NCBI RefSeq assembly: GCF_014839805.1
Contig: NC_051120.1
Span: 10,912,001-10,976,000 of the forward strand
Length of the DNA stretch: 64,000 nt
Source: Manduca sexta
Taxonomy: Eukaryota; Arthropoda; Insecta; Lepidoptera; Sphingidae
Direction: 5' to 3'
Positions 36,786-47,281 of this stretch are shown one piece after another. The translations under genes were made by a program, and so were the position numbers. The notes under the pieces are model-generated. The model ran no database searches. It saw only the letters and a program-made list of their open reading frames with translations, and was not told the origin of the DNA. Position 1 is the first letter of the stretch. Every line of letters starts with the position of its first letter.

Positions 36786-37649
36786 ATATGTAAGAAAACT
36801 ATTAAAACATATTATATTATTACCTAATAAATAGTTCATATTTATAGCATAATGCATTAAAATCTAATTATAATTAGTATTTATAACACATTTTATGTCG
36901 GCTTCACATTCGGAAAATTTCACCCTTCGCCAAGGAAAGACAGTGACGTCACATTGCCATGCCGATGAAAAAAAAAATAACTTCAGTACTATTATGCAAC
37001 CGCTCGCTTTTTCCCTATACTTTTTGCCTATACACATTATCAACACCATCAAGCACTCTTTTATTACCACACACCACGTAGCACAGCACTCGATACTCCG
37101 AGACCAGACATTTCCGTCTCGTAATGCCATACAATAAAATGTCTCGTAGCCATATCGCTTAATAACATCATATCCTATTCCACTCTTTGTGGGAATCTTA
37201 AATGTGTGTGTGCGTGTGTGTTTTATAAAAGAACAACGAATTGCCTTAATGTATTGAATATGAAAGATGTGAAGAATTAAGCAAAGGGTTAGCCACAAAA
37301 AATGTATTCAATCCCGGATTTTCTGGGTCAACCTTTGTTAAAGATCTTTATTCAATTGCTCGGTAAGACTATTAAAGCCTGAAGATATAGACCACACGTG
37401 CCACGTGTATATATCAGTACATTGCTTGCTAAAAGATCACTTAGTATTGTATAAAAAAATATAAATATCGTCATCTTATGAATTATATTTTGACTCAGGG
37501 ATCGTTTTAATGAAGCTTTTTACAACGACGGCAGATATTAATAGTGAAGAGATATTGGTGTCTTTTATTCCAACCGTTAATATAAATCAAATTATTTTCA
37601 TATCATTCAAATTCTTAACACGAAACAAACTTTAGTATATATAAAAATA
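36786..37649. other. Non-coding DNA
   Basis: A 144-codon minus-strand frame at 37298-36864 overlaps an 80-codon plus frame. Neither has splice signals or recognisable motifs. A GT-rich run sits at 37203-37222, and another TGACGTCA lies at 36943-36950. Confidence 0.45.
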
Positions 37650-37904
37650 CTAGCTTTTACTCGCGGCTTCGCCTGCGTGATGGAGTTTTCCGGGATATTT
37701 TTTTTTCCGACTTACTTAATTTGTATCTTTATATTATGACCAAAATACACAAAAACAAAATCATAAATTGTAGCCTATGTGTTAGTCTGATATATAACCA
37801 ATATTACTGTAAAGTTTCATCCAGATCCGTTCAGTAGTTTTTTCGTGAAAGAGGAACAAACATACATACATACATCCTCACAAACTTTTATAATATTAGT
37901 AGGA
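37650..37904 (-). mobile_element. Complete short Helitron-like element
   Basis: In element (minus) orientation it starts with TCCTACTAATATTATAA (from 37904), preceded by A. It ends in a GC-rich hairpin block (GGCGAAGCCGCGAG) and AAAAGCTAG (CTAG at 37653-37650), followed by T. A|TC...CTAG|T, insertion between A and T without a target duplication, is the Helitron signature. At 255 bp with no ORF it must be non-autonomous. The TACATACATACA run (37862-37873) is internal. Confidence 0.72.
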
Positions 37905-38019
37905 TAAACTTTCCTCTATCCCAAACAAAGTACTGTTGAAAAGGTAATAAGAAATTTAAAAGTATATGAGGAACAATAAAAGTATCAAGTAACATAATGA
38001 ATTCAAAAGCAGCAGCCAT

Positions 38020-38130
38020 AACGTAGGTCGGGAGTCGCCGGTCCAAAACACGTGTAGGGTGATCACCTGCCGTGACGGCGGGGTCCATTCTAAACCCGGC
38101 AGGTGTAGCTCACCTGTGTACGTAACGGAA
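38020..38130. repeat. GC-rich segment with GGCAGGTG inverted words
   Basis: The words GATCACCTGCCG and CCGGCAGGTGTAGCTCACCTG form nested inverted repeats at about 38059-38119. Both minus-strand frames are open but short. It is probably an old repeat; the class is unknown. Confidence 0.3.
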
Positions 38131-38744
38131 TTAAAGGGCCACAAATGAACCTTTCGAGAAATTTATAGAACTCTTGAACTTTAGCAAGAGTGAGTTTTTG
38201 TGTTTTCCACAGAACTTCCTTACAAAGGGAAAGTTTTAAAGTGTGTGAAATTAAGTTTATAACTGCGTTTTGTAGCCTGTTGACTTAATAATTCCCTTGA
38301 CAATAAACACAATTAGTCATTGTTTAAATAATCACTTATTTTAACTTCCTAACTTACTAAAAAAGTGATATTATTTGAGAGTCAAAGATCCAAGTCACAA
38401 GACCAATTACCTACTAACATGAAAGCCTTAATGAGACATTTCTACGTTTTAATGGCGCTATCAAAAAACTAAACCAAAAATATCTCGCCTATATATTCTT
38501 CAAACCAATCCTAATATAACACGGGACAATAAGTTGACGAGACAAAGTCTGTAACAGATAAAAAAGTTTACCGTGCGTCCGTAAGTTTGCGTTATAAACA
38601 GTGTGCTCCGGCGATGATTGATGGCGCGTTACGTGGCGATAACCATGAGCGATCACCACTGTAAATATTCCATTGGCAACGTGTGCCTGTTAGTTAGGAC
38701 TGAACCTGTCCGAATTCTACATCAAGTGTAGTAGATGGATCTTT

Positions 38745-38876
38745 GAAAGTTTCTTGCCCGTTCTTCTCTGGTGATAACTGCTTTCCGAACTGGTTGTAGA
38801 GTTAATATTGACGGAATCTAAATAATGTATAACATTTTACAGATTCAAATAAATCATTTAATTTAATTTCATTTGC
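38745..38876 (+). repeat. Dispersed repeat family G, copy 1
   Basis: A stretch of about 110 bp is nearly identical to 63855-63966: AACTGCTTTCCGAACTG, GTAGAGTTAATATTGACGG and AATGTATAACATTTTACAG, then an AAATCATTTAAT tail. It resembles a LINE or SINE 3' end common in Lepidoptera. Confidence 0.7.
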
Positions 38877-39757
38877 TTATAATATCATAAAAACAAACTT
38901 TCAATTTCATGCATGTACATTGTACATATTTGTCAGGAATGTTAAAACTTTAGAATACCTACATCTATATTTACTTCGTCTTTCGGATAAATGAACAAGA
39001 CTTATCGTTAACACTTTAAAAATCTATATCCAAGAATAATTTGATAACAAAATAATATTTAGCTAAACACCAAACGGATCTTACTACCAGATACAACAGC
39101 GCTGGCGCCGATGATCATAACCTATAATATAAATAAATAAAATCAAAAATCGACCTTATGGCTGATAAGTTAGGAAGCAGTAAATCACGCCGCGATACAA
39201 CGTCGCTGCACTTCCGAACCGCGTTACTGACGCCGATTATGTGTTCGTAAACAAATATATCCTTGTAAGAGAATCCGTTTGGCGTGGGATGTGGACACGT
39301 TAGGACTCAGATTGGGATAACATGTTTAATATAAGAAATGGAAAGATTTTTTTTTCTTTATTTTGATCACTATTGCAACTTAACAATACCAATCTCATAA
39401 TTGTATACATGAATAAAATGACTTGTTCAAGTGAGTATTTTCATGAAAAAACTACAAATTGTACCTAATCAAACGTACTCAAAAACTGGCCTACCGAAAA
39501 CACCAATTTGTATGCACACTCACCGAGAGCCGGAATGTCCCGCACATTGCGTAATACATGGCGACCTCACAAATGACTCAGTGGGCCTTGTGTTGGCTCT
39601 GTTGAAAATATCGGCGTTTTAACGGCCGCAACGGATCGTTAACCGAAAATCGGGCCTAAATCATTATCTGATTTAACGCGTGACGTAAGTGACCGGATAA
39701 ACAATGGGATAAACTGTATCGTGGGATGCTGAAGTGTATAGAATTTAAATTTATTCA
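38877..39757. other. Non-coding DNA
   Basis: Nothing recognised. Confidence 0.5.
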
Positions 39758-39811
39758 CGCCTTTATGCTAAGGGTTAGACTGAGCGCTGTCTAACCCTTA
39801 GCACAAAGGCG
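39758..39811. repeat. 54-nt near-perfect hairpin
   Basis: Two 23-nt arms (39758-39780 and 39789-39811) flank an 8-nt loop. They pair with a single mismatch, which becomes a G.U pair if the minus strand is transcribed. Arm core: GCTAAGGGTTAGAC. It is shorter than a typical pre-microRNA, and no coding context is present. Confidence 0.85.
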
Positions 39812-39889
39812 TCTGGTGCATCGTTATAACCATCTAACAGATTGAAGCTGAATTTACATGCCTACACTGTCTGTTACACACACACATAT

Positions 39890-40123
39890 CACGCATTTAT
39901 CTTCGAAGGGGTATGCAGAGGCGCAACCAAGGCACCCCCTTTTCGCCAAGTGTGTCCCGTCCTATAGAGGGCGAGCTTATCGTCATATTGGACACAAATT
40001 CCAGACTCCGGTCTGATACTGAGCAGAAAAACCCAAATATCACTGCCCGCTCCGGGATTAGAACCCAGGACCCCTGAGCGCTGCCGTACCGCGCATGCAG
40101 TACAACTACGCCACCGAGGCAGT
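39890..40123 (-). mobile_element. SINE family A, full-length but diverged
   Basis: It aligns with the 55-kb copy from the tail (CACGCATTTATCTTCGAAGG) to the tRNA-like head (ACTACGCCACCGAGGCAGTC, 40104-40123), with the degraded B box at about 40055-40068. The 94-codon ORF across it is a SINE artefact. Confidence 0.8.
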
Positions 40124-42470
40124 CTGATACAATACTTTATAATTAACGCAGGGCGGCTTGTCGTGGAGTTCATACGCGTGAAGCAACAGACAAGTTGTTC
40201 TTCTGACTACCTCTTTAAGTATACAGGTATTTAATATTTACATATGTAAATAGCGAAAATAACAAACATCCATCCAACATTGTTTATGATCAATACAGAA
40301 CGCAGTCTATTTAAAGCGTGCATAACAAGTTGCCATTAAATAAATACACCCATAAACCTAAACAAACATGAAGAACACACTTATTTAGACGTCCAGTCCC
40401 GTTATAGCTTCACGTGATTGGACGTCGTGACCGCGGTGTGTGCGAAATGGTTCATTAAAATCAACATTTTGCAATGAAAACCAAAGGTGGACTTCATCTG
40501 TTGTGGAAATGACAATGTACAGTCAGCCACGAAAATAGCTTAACAAACTCAAAACGCCTATACACGTAATTTTTTTTTATAATGGTCAAAATAAAGCACG
40601 CCTATCGCAGTGCATTTTAGTGAAAAAAAAAAATTGTTACTACACAAAAGTAAAAGCCAATAATATTATTATGTGAAGCTACTTCTGTGAGTGACTGTAC
40701 TGTTGCAGAACAGCCGGAAAATCAGGTATTTCTTGAAGTTTATGTGTTATCTTTAATCATCAGAGTATAACGGGTCCGGGATAATTCACTATAAAACCAT
40801 TTTAAAACGTAATTTTCGAGTGCCCCTCACAACACTATAAGATGAATATCATATTTTTTGCTATATGACCTACAGTCAGTGATTGCCTACGTATGATCTT
40901 AAAAGTAAACATTAAACACACCATTTAAGTAGCAAGTAAAACATACAATGCTCCCGTTATTATTAGTAACAGAAGTTAAGCTTTTATTTATTTCTACCAG
41001 CTAAAACAAATTAAAAATATTATTCACACGTATATTTCAAAACTATACACAAGACTCAAAACCAAAACTTTTGGTTCGTAATCGCTCAATACGTCGACGT
41101 CTCATGACGTAACCCGAGACTCATTGCCTTACGACTTACGCGTATGACTCAAATGCGCATATTTCTGTGAACGGGCCCCTTATTAGACTGCCGAGGAACT
41201 CATCGCTGGGACCTCCTAGTTTAGTACATTTTCCTGGAACACGTTTAGTTGATATGCAATGCATTCATCGAGCTATGGTTCGTGATATTATTTTTTTGTT
41301 TACAATATGACCTTTAAGTTTGAATAGAATAAGTTAACTAATGCTTACGATGCATCACGCAACTTGTCAGTATCAATTTATTAATGGTCAAAATATCCGT
41401 TTAACCATTAATTATTATTAAAGGTTTTTTTATAGTGTATTTGCGATCTATGTGCCAATATAACAATAGTATCGCATAATCTAAATAGTCGCAGATTTTT
41501 ATAACAGAACTTAACTGTCAAAAGGTCCTACAGATCCACTCACGATTACATTAATAACTAATGTATATCCACACGAAATGAATAAATACAGGTCTCCCTA
41601 GCTAGCATACAAACAAAAAAAACCATTGTGACTCATAAAGAATTCCCGCGTTCGCATAAATTGTTAACATCGTCATCTGCCACATTAATTTTATTATTGT
41701 TACCTACGGCTAAGTCATCAGCTGTCTGTCCTCAATGTAACATCACTTATATTTATTTATAAGTTAAAACAATAAAATTATGGATTTTTTTAAAATAAAT
41801 AAAATAAAATGCCCTTTTCATCACTTAGGCGAACATAGTTGCACTTACCATAAGTCAAGGTACTTGAGAATATTTAATTATTATATAAAGGCGATTATAC
41901 AACTAAAGACATTTTATAATGGACATTTTAAATTATGTGAGGACTTAGGCCCCTATGCCACTCTATTAAATTGTCGTATTGGTGGTCACGGATGCCGCAG
42001 ATTTATGAGAGGATTTAAGCCAATGCTGTCCTCATGCAGGCTATAGATTTCACGACACCGATCTCACTAAAGGAGTATTAAATGTATTTGTCTAGACTAT
42101 ATCTCCGAGAAATGTCACAAACATGTTCTCACATCAATGGAGCTTAATAATAATATACTTGTTGATCATCAACAAGTACAAAATGTATTTAATATTTGAA
42201 AATACTGAATACGTCGTTATTTATGAGTTATGTACTATTGGTGTTTACATTTATCCCGATTATCCCCGGTGCCAAATGTTAAGGGAAGGATTTGTTTACA
42301 ACCTACGTATCAATATATTCAAATATATAGAGAAATCAGTTTACCGATAAAATTTCTGCAAAAAATACACAAACATAACCCAACCAGAGGTCAATTAAAG
42401 ACCGTATCTTTTTATAACCGACAAACAATAAACAGATCGACAGACGCACTGCAGAGATCACCATCGTTAC
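40124..42470. other. Mostly AT-rich non-coding DNA
   Basis: At 41940-42045 a segment resembling an old lepidopteran repeat keeps a short plus frame open, with no start or splice support. The rest shows nothing recognisable. Confidence 0.4.
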
Positions 42471-42557
42471 CGTTTTGTTCGCGAGCGGATTGCGCGCGCG
42501 CAGCGACATGTACGCGCGGTCCATCGCCGCCACAGCGCCGTTGGTGCCGCACAGCAT
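42471..42557 (-). CDS. Candidate first coding exon, unknown protein
   Basis: On the minus strand an ATG at 42557 opens 29 codons beginning MLCGTNGAVAAMDRAYMSLR and ending ARNPLANKT, in phase 0. They end at ACG followed by GTAACG (donor at 42470). An in-frame stop upstream (42602-42600) means the frame starts within this block. The exon is strongly GC-rich and sits next to a CpG-rich block. Like the candidate at 26507-26593 it is 87 bp long, on the minus strand and phase 0, so the two could be alternative first exons of one gene; that is inference. The start context is only fair. I do not recognise the protein. Confidence 0.35.
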
Positions 42558-42599
42558 CGCTTTGGTCCTACAGCTCACTTGAACTACACTTTGGTCCCA

Positions 42600-42720
42600 C
42601 TAGCGGTTAACTTTGGTCACACGGTTGCTGAGACGCGTGCTCGATCGCGTGCCGGCGGGAACTGCGCGCGCGCAACTCGCAACCCAGCCGTGCACTCCCC
42701 CACCCATTTACACTATTTTC
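42600..42720 (-). promoter_or_regulatory. CpG-rich block, possible promoter
   Basis: Positions 42626-42700 are rich in CpG and GCGC words, in sharp contrast to the flanks, directly upstream of the candidate minus-strand start at 42557. No core element is fixed. Confidence 0.35.
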
Positions 42721-43980
42721 GGAGCCCTGTGGTTCCCCTTTGACACAGTGTAGGCGAAGGTAAAGGTGCAACAACCTTTTTATATGACAGCTGTTATGTG
42801 TATCATGGGGGCGTGGAGTATGCGTTTTTACGTAATAGGTAAACAGTATACAATGCAATAATAATACTGAGATTTTTTTTAGCACCACAAATGGATAAGG
42901 TATACTTCAATAATCTTAATCGTGATATTGCATGAACATATTAACGAAAGCAGTACGTCAAGATGGGGCAAATGGGAAGTGCATACTCTATGCAACCCAT
43001 TGGGTTATTTTTTCATAACAGTTCAAGTAAATTCATCAATCAACACTCAATTATAAATAATTAATTAAGTGTTAATAAAGTATGGTCTACTAATTTTAAT
43101 ATCTCAAATTGCATAAAACGTCCATATCTTTATCGCCTCATAAAAATTCAAACAAATTTTACGTTGCGTGAAATTTACTCTTAAAATACCCACCAATTAG
43201 CACCACGTAAGAGTACTTGCATAAAAACGGGCATTCACCGCAATTACTCATTATGGCATCACGGATCCACAAACCATAATATAATTACTGGACGTAACAG
43301 ACGAAATCATAAACTAACACTCAAATATTTAATGAATATCTTTAAGTCAGCGGCCTTTAAAATAAGTAGAAGTGAAACGCATCGTAAGAGTATTAGAAAA
43401 AAATTATATACTTTATACCCTAAAATCATCCAGTGTTAGCCCCTGAGGTAAACAAAGACTATGGTTATAGGTATAAAGAACTTCCAAAATATTTTCAGCT
43501 CATAAATACCGAAATCCAAAACAAATATTTGGTGAAGACACAACATAGCGTCTTCTACGACAGAGTGAAACCTTTTCTGATCTAGAATGTTCTTTAAGTG
43601 AATTTTTAAATAATATAGGTACCAGCATAGATATTAATGTCAACGCTTACGTGATTCCCATATTGAGCAAATAAAGATAAACACTCTCGGAACTCAACAA
43701 AATAGTTTAACTCTTCTATACTATGCAAGTTTTCAAATAGGAAACAGACCTACTGGATCTCCTGGGGTTGAACCTTGTCCCCCATATCACGATAAGCCCT
43801 CTATCACATTACTTCCACCATGCATTAGTTATGTCTTAATCATTTCGTAGACGTTGCACTAGTCGATCTATCTACCAATTGCGGAGAGTGAAATTTTTCC
43901 AACGGTTACCAGAGACAAAAAGAAATGCCTTAACATATCGCGACCAATTTAACAGAAAACAAAAACGTAAATAAACCTAA
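42721..43980. other. AT-rich non-coding DNA
   Basis: Nothing recognised. Confidence 0.5.
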
Positions 43981-44045
43981 AAGGGAAGCCGGTAGCAATC
44001 GAGATTCCTACCGGCTTACAACCCGTTGTATAGACACTTCGCCAC
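43981..44045 (-). repeat. Dispersed repeat family F, fragment
   Basis: GGGAAGCCGGTAG and ATTCCTACCGGCTT form a 9-bp inverted repeat here, and CACTTCGCCACTGC completes the family end. Confidence 0.55.
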
Positions 44046-45370
44046 TGCGGTCTACAAAATCGCTCCTAGTCGCACTAAACAGAGTGACCCAACTGCATGT
44101 CACTGTACTGTGTTGTGTCGCGTCACTCGTCAGTTGAGCCGGCACAATTATGCCATGTGCCGCGCCGCCCCACCGCCGCGTACGCACATAGGCGACATTC
44201 TCGAAGCTTGACTGGCGATTACCGACTTGTCTAGAACTGCCGCTTTCACAAGCCGTATGTATGCTTTCCATAGGCATTAGAGGTCTAGACTTAATGAGGG
44301 TGTTGTGACCAGGCACTAATTAAGAACACAGCACATCGGGAAGCGAAAGGTAACGAGCGGAAATTGGCGCTAATGATGTTCGATTTACTTTAACGGGGAA
44401 ATTACTGCATCGATATACGAATGTGGATAAAAGTATGTCACTTAAATCAAATAAGTTTTACATAATAGAATTTTTAAACTAAGACAAAGCATTATACTAC
44501 AAGCCCTTACACTACTGAATTTATTAATAAGTATTTTTCCTTTAGTAAGTTAGAGTTCCGTGTTCAGGTTGAGGACTTATATACACTATTTCATCTGCAG
44601 TCTCCACCAAATATTGAATCATTCGATCATCACTGCATTAAGGATCATCGAGACAAAATGACAATACATAATATGTCTATTACATATAGAAAAAACTCAA
44701 CGCCTCGACTTCTAGCTGTTCATCTACCACTACTCTTTACCACGGCTCTGACTCTAACAATGAGAACACATCGAGTATATTGTGACAACTGTTCAATTAG
44801 AGAGTACGGCGCGACAGTCTCGCACGCACATATTTCCCTCGCATCAGTTAATGCATTTGTGACATATTTGTGTGGCGAACTGTTTCCTACGCGGCGGCTG
44901 GAGTCCAATTAAGGACGTTAATAAACTTTAATCGTGGCCAATTAACGGACGCACCGAACTGTTCACGCTACTATCGGTTTTCGAACGGCTCTCGCATTCG
45001 AAGATAATATGAGATTTGTGTTCGAGTATTTTATATAGAACAAATATTTAAGATACATGATATTTTTTCGTGTCGTTGATATAATTAGAAACTAAATAAA
45101 TTATAAACATTCGTTAATTTCCTTATTATCTATGTATATTATTATTAAACATAGCAATATTGCAAAACTTTAAAGGGAAACGCTAGGGGTTGAGCTCATG
45201 CTAACCGGAGCAGTAGTTTCAGGCAGCGCTGGTTTTCAACCTTTCCTAACTAAAATATCGTTTTCAATCATTACTTATAATACAGTTGTCATCACGAGAA
45301 TATGAGCACAGAAATGTTATAAAAACTTACATAAGTAATCACTTCGTTTATATGAGTAACTTAAAATATA
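44046..45370. other. Non-coding DNA
   Basis: Positions 44090-44215 are GC-rich and keep frames open on both strands, without start or splice signals. The rest is AT-rich. Confidence 0.4.
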
Positions 45371-45796
45371 CAGGGTCATTTTGTAACCCTAGACTTAAAT
45401 TTAACTGCGAGAAAGTCATCTTGAAAGAAGCAGTTTACTATAAGTTATTCTAACCTAAGGTCAAAAACAAAAAAGTAAAATTTTCAAACAAAATAAATAT
45501 TCAAATAGTAATTTTATTTTTACACACCCTTTTGCCACTACTACTATACTAGAATTCGTCGGAGCGGCAACATCGCACAAATTCATTGATAATATTATGC
45601 TCACGCACACGAACAAGTGATGCACACTCGGAGCGCAAGGGTAGTTCGTCGCACCGCGCGCGCCGCGCCGCAACCGAACAGCTGATGTCGGCGCTTTAAC
45701 TACCTAGGGTTTTGTGTCGTGCCACATCACTCAGTCAACAATTAGACCAGCAGCGACGACGCTACGCCGACGTTACAAAAAGCCACATACCTAAAC

Positions 45797-45950
45797 ATCA
45801 TTATCATCATCAGCCACATAAAGTCCACTGTTGAACATAGGCCTCCCCTAAATATTTCCAGACGGACCTGTCGAAAGCTGCCTGCATCCAATGTGTTCCC
45901 GCGACGTTTATCAAGTCGTCTGTCCACCTTGCAGGTGGACATCCAACGCC
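45797..45950 (-). pseudogene. Non-LTR retrotransposon ORF2 C-terminus with 3' tail
   Basis: The minus strand reads PPARWTDDLINVAGTHWMQA, then AFDRSVWKYLGEAYVQQW and a few more residues to a TGA (45812-45810). The ARW-x-DD, WMQAA-x-DR and LGEAYVQQW motifs are the conserved tail of insect LINE endonuclease/reverse transcriptases. After the stop comes a short ATG/ATA-rich tail (45797-45809), as at LINE 3' ends. Only about 47 codons remain, so this is a 5'-truncated, dead copy, although the surviving frame is still open. The clade is not assignable from this tail alone. Confidence 0.72.
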
Positions 45951-46470
45951 AACATAAACATCACGCATTAATCATCACATTTCATTACAATATTTTCTAT
46001 GCTCAAACTATCATCATAAGCAAACGACACTAATCAAATAACCACAACTGCATATGTTAGGTACACATAACACATGATTTCCGTAATTTTAAAGTGGTTT
46101 CATTCTTTTAAATCAAAACACACACATTCTAATGTAGGTAGTTCATCCATTTTAGTAGATAAGAAGTTATAATAAATACGTTCAACGGTTAGATTTATAA
46201 CACTCATAACAATAAAATATCATTCTGCAAGTCTGGCAATTTACACGAACAATTAATAACGAAGTTACAATCTTGATAATAATTAGGTAATGTGATAGTT
46301 TTAGGTAAAAATGTCGAGCGACGGGATGCGTCACGGCGCGACGTCCCAATAGGTATCTTAACATGTTTTCAAAATAGTAAATGCGTTTACCAATACCTAA
46401 TGATTTGTAGATTGCTTGTTCCTTTAAAAGTTGTTTCATACTTCAAAGTATTTTTAATAGAGTTAATTTG

Positions 46471-46577
46471 TGACTACCTCGGTGCCGCAGTTGTATTATA
46501 GTACGGATGCTTTGCTAAGGTCACGGGATCGAATCCCGGGTCGGACAAAATGATATTGGATTTTTCCATTCAGTACC
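46471..46577 (+). mobile_element. SINE family A, 3'-truncated
   Basis: The head TGACTACCTCGGTGCCGCAG (46471-46490) corresponds to the A-box region. The B box GGGATCGAATCCCGGG is at 46527-46542. It then runs ATGATATTGGATTTTTCC-CATTCAGTACC and stops, so about half the element is missing. Confidence 0.7.
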
Positions 46578-46850
46578 TATCGCAAATTCATAAATCCACA
46601 TTAAAATCGTAATGACAGACCCGCTAGAAACATAATCAATAGATTGTGATTAGTTCAGTTTCGCGTACGCGTCAACGATGCAACTTCGCGATCGTAAAAT
46701 ATTCAAAATGACAAAAATATTTCTAAAAATAGACTCTATTTTATACGTGTTAAGGTCGCATTTAGGGGACCACTTTAAATATCTTTGTGCCTTACCGACC
46801 AACACGCGACACACGAGGTTAGCGAATTCCCCAAATGTAGTAGTCTGGAG

Positions 46851-47281
46851 TAGTGTTGCCTGATGTCCCGATTTGCGCGGGATGTCCCGATTTTTAGGGT
46901 TCTGGGGACGTGACCCGTTTTGCACCAATAAAATTATTAAAACCATTAAGTATTATGAAAAAATAAACTACGAATTCATCACTGTGTTGAGTGCGACAAT
47001 GCAATCAAAATAGCAAGTATCATCTCACTAGCGCTGAAGGTACAGTTTTGTTTGATTCTTTTGCTTAGAGATGCGACTACCCGGCGATCTGTGCTTCGAT
47101 GTTAAAACAGAAATCCAAATAAAACGCAACTTTAGCATGACTTGCAGTGATATTTTTGTAAAACGCAATACATAAAACTTAAATTTTAAAAAATACTTGC
47201 TTTTTTTATGTCCCGATCTACAACACTAAATCTCGTTGTTTTACCGTCTTGATTTTAAACAAATTGACCCTGGCAACACTA
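46851..47281. mobile_element. hAT-type MITE with perfect 8-bp target duplication
   Basis: The element is 431 bp with inverted ends TAGTGTTGCC and GGCAACACTA. It is flanked by the direct repeat GTCTGGAG at 46843-46850 and 47282-47289. An 8-bp duplication of the form nTnnnnAn and a TIR of this kind are typical of hAT transposons. There is no transposase reading frame, so it is non-autonomous. A short direct duplication (GATGTCCCGATTT, about 46863 and 46881) lies just inside the left end, and a related TGTCCCGAT word lies near the right end. Confidence 0.85.

Noticed and set aside
36864..37298. 144-codon minus-strand ORF
   Set aside because: It overlaps an 80-codon plus-strand frame over the same bases, shows no motif and crosses a GT-rich run.
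42230..42610. 126-codon plus-strand ORF
   Set aside because: Its second half is the complement of the GC-rich candidate exon at 42471-42557; no plus-strand gene signals.
45226..45246. CAGCGCTGGTTTTCAACC, reminiscent of some hAT ends
   Set aside because: No partner end or 8-bp duplication was found.
46471..46577. tRNA gene suggested by the B box GGGATCGAATCCCGGG
   Set aside because: The downstream sequence is SINE family A body and the cloverleaf is not closed.
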